64,000 nt of DNA from Balanoglossus misakiensis (Eukaryota > Hemichordata), in the NCBI GenBank assembly GCA_040954595.2, contig CM082592.2, forward strand, positions 248,001 to 312,000, in the 5' to 3' direction. The notes under the pieces are model-generated. The model saw only the letters and a program-made list of their open reading frames with translations. It ran no database searches and was not told where the DNA came from. Within the stretch, counting starts at the first letter, position 1. Each line of letters begins with the position of its first letter. The translations under genes and the position numbers were made by a program. Below are positions 21,022-33,834 of the stretch, in pieces.

Positions 21022-23110
21022 TCAACTCAGATTTCCTACAGCATAAGTCGGCTAAAACCCTGACACTCTAGAGCAGAAACAGTTGCACACTGGTAACGTT
21101 GAACAAGTCGATTTTTCTACGGCCTGGCTCGGCTAAATCTCCGTCACAATATGACAGACACTAGCGTACGTTAGCAACGGTGATGAAGTCAGATTTTCTA
21201 CGGCATGGCTTGGATAAAGCCCCGGCACTCTAAAGCAGAAACACGCGTACAGAGAGCACGTTGATCAAGTCTGATCTCCTACGGCTTGGCTCGACTAAAA
21301 CCCCGGCACACTATGACAGACACTAGCGTTAGTAAGCAACGTTGATCAAGTCAGATTTCCTACGGCATGGCTTGGCTAAAGCCCTGGCACTATAGAGCAG
21401 AAACAGTTGCACACTGGTAACGTTGAACAAGTCGATTTTTCTACGGCCTGGCTCGGCTAAATCTCCGTCACAATATGACAGACACTAGCGTACGTTAGCA
21501 ACGGTGATGAAGTCAGATTTTCTACGGCATGGCTTGGATAAAGCCCCGGCACTCTAAAGCAGAAACACGCGTACAGAGAGCACGTTGATCAAGTCTGATC
21601 TCCTACGGCTTGGCTCGACTAAAACCCCGGCACACTATGACAGACACTAGCGTTAGTAAGCAACGTTGATCAAGTCAGATTTCCTACGGCATGGCTTGGC
21701 TAAAGCCCTGGCACTATAGAGCAGAAACACGCGTACAGAGACCACGTTGATCTACTCACATTTCCTTCGGCCTGGCACGGCTGATGCCCCGGCACTATAT
21801 ATAGGACACAGACTGGCGTAAGTTAACAACGGTAATCACGTCGGGTTTCCTACGGCCTGGCTCAGCTGAAGCCCCGGCACTCTAGAGCAGAAACAGGCAT
21901 ACATTGACCACGTTGATCAAGTCAGATTTCCTACGGCGTGACTCGGCTGGTGCACCGGCTCTATATGACACAGACTGGCGTAAATTATCAACAGTGATTA
22001 CGTCGGATTTCCTACGGCCTGGTTTAGCTGAAGCCCCGGCACTTTAGAGCGGAAACACGCGTACATTGACCACGATGATCAAGTCAGATCTCCTACGGCC
22101 TGGCTCGACTAAAACCCCGGCACACCATGACAGACACTAGCGTTCGTTAGCAACGGTGATCAAGTCGGATTTCCTTCGGCCTGGCTCTGCAAAAGACCCG
22201 ACACTCTAGTACAAAGACGTTGGCTAAGTCGGGCAAACCGAAGAGGGAAAGTCACAGCGGGTCAACACTCGACATTTGTTCGGGTAGGACTGCATTATTG
22301 CCTGTCAATTTATAGAGAAAGCTCGAATTTAACCAGGGCGTTTCAAACACCGACGTTAGTTGGGGGCACGGCCTGCTGTACTGCCGGGTAAGCTGACATC
22401 GGCGTACCGCATATAATGTAGGGGGGGGGGGGGGAACAGAACGGTTTAATACTACATTTATCTGTTATCAGCTAATTTTGGACAATCATCTAAAATCTAA
22501 ATCATTTTTTCATATTTGGATATCTGATGATGTATGAAATTTCCATTATATGTAAAAATGGTGCTGATTATAAAAAATGCACTCTAATTTAATACAAAAT
22601 TGCGTTTTATTCGTTTTTGCACCAAAAAGGTCATTTTTAGGCAAAGCATTCTTTATTTTTTTAATTCGGTGACCTGATCATATATAAACAACTGCTTGTA
22701 TGTTTAAAGTTTTTATGACTTTTAAAAGCAGTGACACTGGCGGCATTCAACACGAAAATAACAATTTTAGCCACAATTTGGTCAAAATGGTAAATTTTTG
22801 AAAATTACAAAAAATACCTGTTTTCTACATTTTCGGAAATCTGATGGAGTATAGAATGCTCTTCGTATGTATATATCGATACAAATTCCACAAAAGACCG
22901 TCTAATTTGGCTCACTGCAGACAAAATTGCGTTTTACCAAATTTTCCTTGAAAATGTCATTTTTAGAAGAAAAAAAATAAAAAAACCTTTGTTCTTCGAA
23001 TTTGGTGCCCTGATCATATATGACATGTTGATTATATGTTAAAACTTTCGACCACTCCAAAAATGCAGAGATATTGACGGAATTCAAGAAAAAATAGCCA
23101 TTTTGGCCAT

Positions 23111-26100
23111 CTTGGTAAGTATCAATTTTTTGTATATTATTGAGGTAAGATAAAAATGTGCGAAGGTTTGGCAATACTGGCTTAAATTTATATTTAAATA
23201 TAAAATTCTTTGAAAGTAATATAAAGTAATTCAGGGCTAACCACTCATCGTTTGTGTGGTTACTTTGAAAATTCTATACTATACCCACCAAAACATCAAA
23301 AGGGGACAGCTCAATGGCAATATTACACTTTGTCTGTAATTGCAACTCTACATCCTTCCAAAAAGACAAAATACAGTCGCATTCGAAAAATAAATGTATA
23401 AGGATTTCCTCATAATTTTCACAGAAGGTGCATTTCACAGAATCGCATTTTCCCCCTTATCTTTAAAAATGTATTTGTAGTACAGATTCTACTAGCAATT
23501 CTGAATTGAAAATTACGCAAAGTAGAATCCTTTGTTATAATAAATGGTAAAGCATAGTGTCATTGCGAATCAAAATTCCCGAAGAGGTCTTTCCATTTTT
23601 GCGTACATCACATCGGTTTAAGATTATTCTTCAAAAATAACTTATTATAAGTAAAATAGAGTAGGTTTTTTTCAGGATCTATTTGTGTAATACATGTTTG
23701 GGTGGTCATTATTTACAGAGCCTTGTTGCTGAATCTTTCTGAACCGTGATCTTGGAAAAGCGTTGATTAAACCCATATGAAGTTTGGTGAAAAATTATGT
23801 CTGTTACTAAAATCTTGGAAAGATAAAATGGAACCGGAAAAATCTAATAAATCCGAAATATACATTACAACATTATCATACCAGTTTTTATAAAATATGG
23901 TAGCGTTGTTAACTTTTAGCTCTGGTTGAACCATATACACTTTTTTATGTTATTAATAGGGTCGGGAGGGGGGGGGGTAAAGTTTTTGACCAACATAGTA
24001 GTACTGAGTACCAGAAGCTATGACGTGAAAATCTGTTTCTGGCAAACTCCACGACCGGAGCGGGGGTGAAGTGGGTAAGATAGCAGGGGATATACCCACA
24101 GTTTAAACATTTCTATCCACTGAGAATATTGATTGGACATTAATCTGTTAATCCACGAAGCATGCACTGCTTGAACGAATGAGGGAAGATGGGTCATTCG
24201 CAAACCCCACTCATCACAATTACAACATAATCTTAATCTATTGACTTTATCAGGTTTTGAATTCCGATAAAACTCTAATAAGTGTACATATTTGATTATC
24301 TGACATGGGAGGTAAGGATGAGAAAATACGAATAAACTTTGACAAAGCAAGTGTTTTAGCTATTGTAATCTTGCCAAACAAGGTCACAGGTCGCCATGAC
24401 CACTTAGTAAGCAGTGTGGACACTTCCCTTACTTTTGGTGTAAAATTTAACATATCGAGCCCAACAAGATCAACGTTCAGGTTAATACCAAGAACTGTTA
24501 ACGGTTCATCAACCCATAATAAGTTCTTGTTTGGCAACAAAATATCATGTGAATGGCATTTAGCGCCAAACCAAACCAATTTAGTTTTTTGGTAGTTAAT
24601 TCGCAAACCCGACAGAAAAGTAAAGACACCCAAGGTAGCAAACATATTTTTCAGAGAACTTTCAGAACCATCTAAATATACAAAAATATCATCTGCGTAT
24701 TGCCCCAGTAAATTTTTTTTATCTCTAAGTGTAATTCCTTCTATATTACTATGGGCTCTGATTTCATGCGCAAGTTTTTCAACACAGGTAATAAACAGGT
24801 ACGGTGATAGAGGATCACCTTGTCTAACACCTCTCTCGAGGGGAAAAAATCAGGAAAGTTTCCGTTATTTATAACACAACTAGTGGTGTTTTTATAAAAC
24901 ACTTTGACCCATTTTCTGAAAGAGGGATAAAAATTAAACTTTCTCAATGCTTTATCGATAAATTCCCAAGAAAGCGTGTCAAACGCCATTTCAAAGTCTA
25001 GAAGTACAAGAAAACCTTGTCTATCTTTGAAGTTAACGATACATCATCAATCAAACGTGTATTTTCACCAATATACCTTCCTTTCCTCAAAAAACCTTTC
25101 TAGTCAGGGTGAATAATTTTTGGCAAGAACCGTTTCATACGGTTTGCTATAACACCAGATGCAATCTTATCATCCGTGTTTAGCAATGTAATACGGCGCC
25201 AATTTTTCATGTGAAATCTATTCTTGTTGGGTTTCGGGATACAAGTAACAATTCCCCGCTTTTGAGAAATAGACATTTCGCCTGAGGAGTAGGCGGAATT
25301 AATTGCACGGGCTATATAAACACCAATGTCGGGCCAAAAAAATTTCGGCAGAAAAACCGTCTGTTCCTGGTGACTTATTATTTGCTATTGACTTCAACAC
25401 TACTCCACATTCATGCTTAGACAGGGCCCCTTCCAAAGAATCCCGTTCCTCAGTACTCAAAGTAGGCAAAGTATTTCCATGCTGCATAAAATTATCTAAC
25501 TGATCAATATTGCAAGCAACGTTTTTGGTAGCCGCATATAGATTCCGGTAAAACTTAGATTGTTCACGAAGGATGTCTTCGTCCTCAGTTATTGTGGAGC
25601 CAACACTCAGGCACAGCTGACCGATGGCTTTATTGGTGAAATGTCTCTTTTCCATAGAGCAAAAATACTTAGTAGGTTTTTCCCCTTCTGTAGACCACCT
25701 GGCCCGAGCACGTACGCGACTTCCTTCTACTTTTTTGACAGTATGCTATCAACTGTTCTTTTTTCATGCAGTTCATCTAACATGTCAGGCGTTTATAGAT
25801 CATTCACACGAGTTTCTAGTAAAATATTCTCCGTTTCAAGCTGTTTCTCGGCCCTAATAAATTCCTAGTTGCATACGAAATCGTAACTCCACGAATTTTT
25901 ATTTTCAACGTATCCAAGAAAAGTTGATCCGAAATGGTAAAAGTGGGACCAGCTTGAGAGCTTCCCTCCTGTCTGTACTCATCCTTAGTATCCCGAATTG
26001 TGTTTTTAACAATGTCCACATAATCGTTGTCATCCGAGAGAGACGTATTGCAGAGTGGTCACTCCGGTAACCGACACAAATATTTGCAGTTGCGGTCATA

Positions 26101-26370
26101 TTAGCGAATTCAGGCGTAATAAGAAAATAATCCAGTCTTTTGCGCCTAAACTACGTAAATGTACGCGAGGACTCGTTTATCATCCGCCAAATATCTATCA
26201 AATTATACTCATCACAGAGAAGATCAATTTGTTGCCTTGCATCCGAGTGAGAGTCTGTAGTGCGGCCAGCTGTGTCAGCATCAAAACCCTCACTACATTC
26301 CAGTCCCCAACTGCAATAACTGAATTATTACCAAACATATTGATCTGCCATTTCAAATCAATATAGAATC
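23111..26370 (-). pseudogene. Degraded LINE ORF2 (endonuclease-RT), L1/Tx1 group
   Basis: Minus-strand fragments lie in the order of an L1/Tx1 ORF2. The endonuclease traces are AVGDWNVV (near 26,235-26,260) and VGYRSDHSAI (about 26,070). Next come the linker ending NNKSPGTDGFSAEI (about 25,340), the RT block AFDTLSWEFIDKALRKFNF (about 24,985), the region around the ERGVRQGDPLSPY frame near 24,820, and catalytic YADD at 24,688-24,699. After these comes LVWFGAK followed by a thumb region. A C-terminal knuckle has Cys residues and a His in CDSVKCTFC...H...C (near 23,450-23,385). The W-rich RT block and the C-terminal knuckle favour L1/Tx1 over CR1. Several frameshifts and stops break it, so no protein can be made. 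Confidence 0.8.
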
Positions 26371-27510
26371 TAGTACCACCTACCCCAAGACCATGCGTAA
26401 TCCCATAGGATACACACATTTCAAAGTTGTCTCTAAAGAAGTGTTTTCTTGTTAAATAACTAATGTTAACATTTCCTTTCTTGTTTAGTATATATAGAAG
26501 TCAATAATCCAAACCCCAAAAAGCTGTCAAAAATTTGCTTCACAAAAACAAAATCACAATCATTGCGTTGTCTTTGGGGATGAATATTTTCAAAATTGCC
26601 GAAGAAAATAATTTAAAAATCATATAATTAAATAATCAAAAATTAATTTTACTCCTATTTGCACTTCCCGTAAAGAGCAGTGTCTAAGCTTTCTAAAAAT
26701 ATAAGGTTTATGTACTTTGAAGCTAGCTTTATTGTTGTAGGAGAGGATATAGTACCCCCTACCCGAAGACCATGCGTAATCCCATAGGATACATGCATTT
26801 CAAAGTTGTCTCTAAAGAAGTATTGTATTGTTATATAACTAATGTTAACATTTGTTTTCTTGTTTAATAAATAGAAGTCAATAATCCAAACCCCCAAAGA
26901 TGTCAAAAATTTGCTTCACAAAAAAAAAAATCACAATTGTTGCGTTGTCTTTGGGGTGAATATTTTCAAAATTGCCGAAAAAATTAATTTAAAAATCTTA
27001 TAATTAAATATTCATAATTCTTTTTATAATTAAGTTTGTGCTTCCCGTAAAGAGCAGTGTCTAAGCTTTCTAAAAATATAAGGTTTATGTAATTGTTTGC
27101 TAGTTTTATTTTTTTTAGGAGAGGATATAGTACCCCCCTACCCCAAGACCATGCGTAATCCCATAGGATACATGCATTTCAAAGTTGTCTCTAAAGAAGT
27201 ATTGTATTGTTAAATAACTAATGTTAACATTTGTTTTCTTGTTTAATATATAGAATTAAATAATCCAAACCTAAAACGTTGTCAAAAATTTGCTTCACAA
27301 AAAGAAAATCACAATTGTAACATTGTCTTTTGAGTGAAAACTTTCAAAATTGCCGAAAAAATTAATTTAAAAATCATCTAATTAAATATTCATAAATATT
27401 GTTTAATAAAGTTTGTGCTTCCCGTAAAGAGCAGTATCTAAGCTTTCTAAAAATATGAGGTTTATGTAATTTCATGGTAGTTTTATTTTTTTAGGAGAGA
27501 ATATAGTACC
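26371..27510 (-). repeat. Tandem ~379-bp repeats at the 5' end of the LINE
   Basis: Three units begin with TAGTACCxCCTACCC at 26,371, 26,750 and 27,129, and a fourth partial unit begins at 27,504. Each contains GACCATGCGTAATCCCATAG, a TTTCAAAGTTGTCTCTAAAG segment, AACATTTxxTTTCTTGTTTA and CTTCCCGTAAAGAGCAGT. They sit upstream of the minus-strand coding part, inside the target duplications, so they are part of the inserted element. Confidence 0.85.
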
Positions 27511-29000
27511 CCCTACCCCAACCCATTTTTCGCCATTTTGAGCGGCACATACCATTCAAAAACCACCCCGGAGGGATAGTGCAACCCAAAATATTCAATG
27601 TTAACATCTTTTTTCTTGTTCAGCACGTTCTAAAGAACAAAAAAATACCCAAGTGGTAGGTTTATGGGGGGGGGGGGGGGGATGCACGGTGGACCCGTCG
27701 AGCCCACGGACTAAGAGATATTGACGGAATTCAAGAAAAAATAACCATTTTGGCCATATTTTGACAAAAATGGTAAATTTTTAAAAAAATCATAAAAAAT
27801 TAACTCTTTTCTTCATTTTCGGAAATATTATGGAGCATGAAGTGTCGTTCTCTTGAAAAAAGTGCTGCAAATTCCAGAAAAGGCGGTATAATTTGAATCA
27901 CCCAAGACAAAATTACCATTTTCGACTTTTTTTCGAAAAATTGTCTTTTTTACAAAAATAAATAAGAATAAATTCTTTTCTTAGTTTCAAACGGGTGGAG
28001 ATACTTTCCACACGGGTTTTCTAACATTGAATTCCCGTTCATCAACTCAGATTTCCTACAGCATAAGTCGGCTTAAACCCTGACACTCTAGAGCAGAAAC
28101 AGTTGCACACTGGTAACGTTGAACAAGTCGATTTTTCTACGGCCTGGCTCGGCTAAATCTCCGTCACAATATGACAGACACTAGCGTACGTTAGCAACGG
28201 TGATCAAGTCAGATTTTCTACGGCATGGCTTGGATAAAGCCCCGGCACTCTAGAGCAGAAACACGCGTACAGAGACCACGTTGATCAAGTCTGATCTCCT
28301 ACGGCTTGGCTCGACTAAAACCCCGGCACACTATGACAGACACTAGCGTTCGTTAGCAACGTTGATCAAGTCAGATTTCCTACGGCATGGCTTGGCTAAA
28401 GCCCTGGCACTCTAGAGCAGAAACACGCCTACAGAGACCACGTTGATCTACTCACATTTCCTTCGGCCTGGCACGGCTGATGCCCCGGCACTATATATAG
28501 GACAGAGACTGGCGTATGTTAACAACGGTAATCACGTCGGGTTTCCTACGGCCTGGCCCAGCTGAAGCCCCGGCACCCTAGAGCAGAAACACGCGTACAG
28601 AGACCACGTTGATCAAGTCTGATCTCCTACGGCTTGGCTCGACTAAAACCCCGGCACACTATGACAGACACTAGCGTTCGTTAGAAACGTTGATCAAGTC
28701 AGATTTCCTACGGCTTGGCTTGGCTAAAACCCTGGCACTCTAGAGCAGAAACACGCGTACAGAGACCACGTTAATCTACTCACATTTCCTTCGGCCTGGC
28801 ACGGCTGATGCCCCGGCACTATATATAGGACACAGACTGGCGTAAGTTAACAACGGTAATCACGTCGGGTTTCCTACGGCCTGGCTCAGCTGAAGCCCCG
28901 GCACTCTAGAGCAGAAACAGGCGTACATTGACCACGTTGATCAAGTCAGATTTCGTACGGCGTGACTCGGCTGGTGCACCGGCTCTATATGACACAGACT

Positions 29001-29209
29001 CGAGAATCATCTCCAGTAAACGCAAAGGCGCTGTTGCTGCTAAAATCAACGTATCCTTTCACCAGGCTAAGCTTTTGCTTGAGTCTAGTTTCTGGCCACC
29101 AAATGTATTTTGTAGACAGTGGCTAGGTGAACAAAAATTTTCAGAGAGTCAATTAAACCGTATACAAAGAAAAAACGACTCCACAGATGTTGATAGATTC
29201 GTTCAATAA
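29001..29209 (+). pseudogene. LINE ORF1 C-terminal fragment
   Basis: The last 69 codons of ORF1 (KINVSFHQAKLLLESSFWPP, then NVFCRQWLG) end at a TAA at 29,207-29,209. Wording such as FWPPNVFCRQW resembles the C-terminal end of CR1/L2 ORF1 proteins, which bind RNA. The 5' truncation is at 29,001, where the frame runs back into satellite. The stop codon overlaps the ATG region of ORF2 (29,187), in a different frame. Confidence 0.6.
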
Positions 29210-32202
29210 TTTTATTTTTCTGAATCTGTGGATTTATTGTATTTCAATGACTTCTGTAGAAGCGGAACAATTGTTAAACTCTGGTTGTTATAGGAAATGT
29301 AATTCATATTCTTACTCTGAGTTCTGCAACTTGGTTAGTAATACACCTATTTCTACATTCTCTATATCTCATTGTAATGTTCGGTCCCTCAGTCGAAACT
29401 TTCATGACTTTAAATTGTTTTATGAGTCACTTGATGAATCAAAAATCAAAGTTATAGCATTATCAGAGATTTGGCAGGTTCAAAATAAAGAGCTTTATTG
29501 TTCAGAAGGCTATCATTTGGAAACAAAATGTCGAAATGACCAGCGGGGTGGGGGAGTTGGGGCATATATAGACTCATCTTTGAATTATACCTCCATTGAA
29601 GCGACTGTAAATCATTCTGAATCTATCTGGCTCAAATTTGACTTGCCAAAGAAAAAATCACTCATTCTTGGAGTAGTGTATAGGAAACCAAACACTAATA
29701 TAGGCGAATTCCTTGAAAGTCTTGAATCTGTATTGACTGATATTGACCGCAAGAAGATGCAGTGCATACTTGTGGGTGACTTTAATGTAAATGCGTCTGA
29801 TTTAAATGCATATGAAACGGTTGATCTTAATAATAGTATGTCTTCTTTTAACCTAACTCAGATGATCACTGTGCCAACACGTATATCAGATCATTCAAGA
29901 ACGGTTATTGATCATATTTATACAAATATACATAGTCATTTTGTTAATTGTGGAACTATTGATGTTCATCTTGCTGACCATTTGCCTATATTTGCCATCT
30001 TTGAGGATCTACGTATGTATTTCCAAAAACCAAAGAGACTTTCAGGGACTACCGTAATTTTAATATAGGTTTATTTCAAGATGAGTTAAGTAGTGTCAAT
30101 TGGGCAGCTGTGTATGAGAGTACTGATGCTAATACAGCATATGACTCGTTTTTAACCATTTTCTCGAATATTTGTAATAAGCATGCTCCACTGCTTTCTA
30201 AAAGCTTAGTTCAAAAAGAAAAATACGGAAACCATGGATAACTGCTGGAATAAAAAAATCAATTGACCAGAAACACAAGCTCTACTCAAATGTCTTAAAA
30301 ACTAATTATCGGCCAGACGTCTTTACAAAATACAAATGCTACCGGAACATGCTTACAAATATTCTGAAAAAGGCTAAGCAAGATTATTATTCTGACCAGT
30401 TTACATACTATCAAGCAGATACTAGTAAGACATGGAAAATTATTAATGATATTTTGAGGGGTGGTGGTAAACATGTAAATCTACCAAGTAGTTTACAAAT
30501 GTCTTCAGCTGGTCGGCAGACTACCCTGATCACCCAGTGTGACATTGTCAATGGGTTTAATGAGTTTTTTGTCCAAATTGGAGAGGCTCTTGCTAGTAGT
30601 ATAACTCATTCAAACAAAAGTTACTTGTCATACTTATCACATTGTACATTGCATTCTTTTTTTCTTCAAGGAACCTCTGAACAAGAAGTTTTTAAATTAC
30701 TTCAAGCATTAGATACGCGGAAGGCAGTGGGTTATGACTACATTAGCCCAAAATTGTTAATCAATGCAGCATTATATATTTCTAAGCCTCTTAGTTATAT
30801 TATCAATTTAACGATCACAACTTGAATTTTCCCAGATTCCTTAAAAATAGCAAAAGTGACTCCTATCTTCAAAAAAGGAGAGACGACTGATCCAGGTAAT
30901 TTTAGACCAGTGTCTGTATTGCCACAAATTAGTAAAATTTTTGAAAAACTTATTAATAAGCAAATTATTTCCTATTTTAACAAATTTGATTTACTGTACC
31001 CTTACCAGTATGGCTTCAGAGAGAATTATAGTACTAAATTGGCAATTGTGGAACTAGCACAGAAAATTCTGGACGAAATTGATATGGGAAATAAGGTTAT
31101 CGGGATATTTCTTGACTTGAAGAAAGCATTTGACACCGCGAATCATGACATTTTGATAGACAAACTGGACAATTATGGTGTTAGGGGACTCCCTAAAAAT
31201 CTTTTTAGAAGCTATTTGACCAACAGAAGGCAACATGTAAATGTAAATGGGGTACGATCAGATGAATTACAAATATCCTGTGGAGTTCCACAAGGTTCTG
31301 TGCTGGGTCCAACACTTTTTCTCATCTATGTAAATGATATAGCAGGGGCAGCAAGGTATTTTGACACGCGTCTATTTGCAGACGATACCAGTCTATTTCA
31401 TACATTTAATCCAAGAAATATAATAGATCTCTCAGAAGTTAATTCACAATTGAAAAATGTTATAAACTGGTGTGATGCCAACAAATTAACTGTACACTCA
31501 AAGAAAACTGAATATGTTATTTTTAGAGGTAAGAACGTGTCAGTAGAGACAACAGGAGAAATTGATGTTAAAGGGGTAACAATAGACGAAGTACAAACAA
31601 CTAAGTATATCGGTGTAGAAATAGACAATAAGTTAACATGGAAACATCACATTAGAAATGTACACAGAACGATTAGTATGAAGACTGGTATTCTTTATAG
31701 GTTAAGGGATGTTGTCCCACGACATATTCTTATACTATTGTACAATTGTTTTATCCTCCCACACATTTCCTATGCTATAGAAACTTGGGGAAATACTTAT
31801 TTATCTTTTTTGAGGCCAATACTTGTTACACAGAAAAGAATTGTACGTGTATTGGCGGGATCAGACCGTCTTGCACACTCTTCACCATTGTTTAATGAGT
31901 TACATATTTTGAATGTATACAAGCAACGTGATCTTCAACTGTCCTTGTTTGTTCATGATGCTCTTAATGGCAAGCTTCCACCAGGATTCTCAGAGTATTT
32001 CGTTCCTATTCAACACTCTTATCATACCAGATCAAAAGATATAGGTGATCTTTTTATTCCGAAATATAACAGTAATGCTGGCCAACATTCCATAAAGTAC
32101 ACTGCAGCAAAGGTTTGGAATAAACTTCCTGAAAATATGCGCTCAACAAGGTCAAAATTTTCATTTAAGAAACATATGAAATCCTTGTTAGGAAAAGTAT
32201 AG
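29187..32202 (+). pseudogene. LINE ORF2, endonuclease-reverse transcriptase, CR1 group
   Basis: The ORF2 start is the ATG at 29,187 or 29,247. The apurinic-type endonuclease shows ISHCNVRSLSRNF, ALSEIW, RGGGVGAYI, GVVYRKPN, VGDFNVN and ADHLPIFA, with all the expected catalytic positions visible. The reverse transcriptase shows KVTPIFKKG, NFRPVSVLP, FLDLKKAFDT, GVPQGSVLGP and FADD (31,374-31,385), then a C-terminal tail with YHTRSK and AAKVWNKLPE. ORF2 nicks target DNA and primes reverse transcription on it. The frame is broken at about 30,035 and 30,225 (one-base shifts) and by an in-frame TGA at 30,823-30,825. Otherwise it is intact and ends at 32,202. Confidence 0.88.
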
Positions 32203-33834
32203 TTTGACTTTTATTTCTTCCTTTTGTATGTATTACTAACCAAGTGTTCTACTGATCACCATGAGGGGATGGACTTGACTAGTGCGAATGCACTATTTTT
32301 CCTACCTCCTTTTTCACTTAAATAGTACATTTTCTTTTTCACCATTCGATGTAAAAAAATTGGAAGTGAAATAAATTTGATTGATTGATTGATTGATTGA
32401 CTGGCGTAAGTTATCAACGGTGATTACGTCGGATTTCCTACGGCCTGGTTTAGCTGAAGCCCCGGCACTTTAGAGCGGAAACACGCGTACATTGACCACG
32501 ATGATCAAGTCAGATCTCCTACGGCCTGGCTCGACTAAAACCCCGGCACACCATGACAGACACTAGCGTTCGTTAGCAACGGTGGTCAAGTCGGATTTCC
32601 TTCGGCCTGGCTCTGCAAAAGACCCGACACTCTAGTACAAAGACGTTGGCTAAGTCGGGCAAACCGAAGAGGGAAAGTCACAGCGGGTCAACACTCGACA
32701 TTTGTTCGGGTAGGACTGCATTTTTAATATTGCCTGTCAATTTAAAGAGAAAGCTCGAATTTAACCAGGGCGTTTCAAACACCGACGTTAGTTGGGGGCA
32801 CGGCCTGCAGTACTGCCGGGTAAGCTGACATCGGCGTACCACATATAATGTAGGGGGGGGGGGGCGGGAACAGAACGGTTCAATACTACATTTATTAGAT
32901 ATCAGCTAATTTTGGACAATCATCTAAAATCTAAATCATTTTTTCATATTTGGATATCTGATGATGTATGAAATTTCCATTATATGTAAAAATGGTGCTT
33001 ATTATAAAACATGCACTCTGAATGAACTGATTTAATACAAGATTGCGTTTTATTCGTTTTTGCACCAAAAAGGTCATTTTTAGGCAAAACATTCTTTATT
33101 TTTTTTAATTCGGTGACCTGATCATATATAAACAATTGCTTGTATGTTTAAAGTTTTTATGACTTTTAAAAGCAGTGACACTGGCGGCATTCAACACGAA
33201 AATAACAATTTTAGCCACAATTTGGTCAAAATGGTAAATTTTTGAAAATTACAAAAAATACCTGTTTTCTACATTTTCGGAAATCTGATGGAGTATAGAA
33301 TGCTCTTCGTATGTATATATCGATACAAATTCCACAAAAGACCGTCTAATGTGGCTCACTGCAGACAAAATTGCTTTTTACCAAATTTTCCTTGAAAATG
33401 TCATTTTTAGAAAAAAAACTAAAAAAACCTTTGTTCTTCGAATTTGGTGCCCTGATCATATATGACATGTTGATTGTATGTTAAAACTCTCGACCACTCC
33501 AAAAATGCAGAGATATTGACGGAATTCAAGAAAAATAGCCATTTTGGCCATATTTTGACAAAAATGGTAAATTTTTGAAAAATCATAAAAAATTAAGTCT
33601 TTTCTTCATTTTCGGAAATATTATGGAGCATGAAGTGTCGTTCTCTTGTAAAAAGTGCTGCAAATTCCAGCAAAGGCGGTATAATTTGAATCACCCAAGA
33701 CAAAATTGCAATTTTTCGACTTTTTTTCGAAAAATTGTCTTTTTTACAAAATAAATAAGAATAAATTCTTTTCTTAGTTTCAAACGGGTAGAGATACTTT
33801 CCACACGGGTTTTCTAACATTGAATTCGCGTTCA

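Larger units (their letters stand above)
23067..27757 (-). mobile_element. L1/Tx1-group LINE insertion with 44-bp target duplication
   Basis: The inserted sequence is 23,111-27,713 (4,603 bp). It is bounded by 44-bp direct copies of satellite (23,067-23,110 and 27,714-27,757) that differ at one base. The element reads on the minus strand: endonuclease remains near 26,370-25,900, reverse transcriptase about 25,655-24,250, and a zinc-knuckle C-terminus near 23,460-23,380. The 5' side (26,371-27,510) is a tandem array with a ~379-bp period and ends in a G-run near 27,667-27,681. The 3' end stops within or right after coding sequence, with no poly-A or microsatellite tail. The element is dead. 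Confidence 0.85.
21022..28041 (+). repeat. Satellite unit 4, interrupted by a LINE
   Basis: About 2,373 bp of satellite once the insertion 23,111-27,713 and one copy of its 44-bp target duplication are discounted. G-run 22,421-22,434. A block of monomers (about 21,400-21,700) repeats the preceding one, which explains its extra length over units 2 and 3. Confidence 0.9.
28997..32402 (+). mobile_element. CR1-group LINE insertion, 5'-truncated
   Basis: Inserted at 29,001-32,398 within a satellite monomer, which breaks at GACACAGACT and resumes at CTGGCGTAAG. A 4-bp GACT at each junction is the only possible target duplication. The element begins inside ORF1, carries a nearly full ORF2 and a short 3' UTR (32,203-32,370), and ends in a TTGA/GATT tetranucleotide tail (about 32,375-32,400) instead of poly-A. 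Microsatellite tails and short or absent duplications are usual for CR1/L2-type LINEs. Few coding breaks suggest a fairly recent insertion. Confidence 0.88.
28042..33834 (+). repeat. Satellite unit 5, interrupted by a LINE
   Basis: About 2,390 bp of satellite around the insertion 29,001-32,398. G-run 32,853-32,864. The variants are intermediate: GAATGAACTG in the AT-rich half as in the core units, but GCCTGGTTT and CATTCAACACG as at the edges. Confidence 0.9.

Noticed and set aside
24305-25868. Plus-strand ORFs of 66-103 codons within the 23-27 kb LINE
   Set aside because: They are antisense to recognisable RT and endonuclease segments on the minus strand.
32646-32828. 60-codon plus-strand ORF in the unique block of unit 5
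   Set aside because: It exists only because of a small insertion (TTTAATA) in this copy. The equivalent frame is closed in other units, so it is not conserved.
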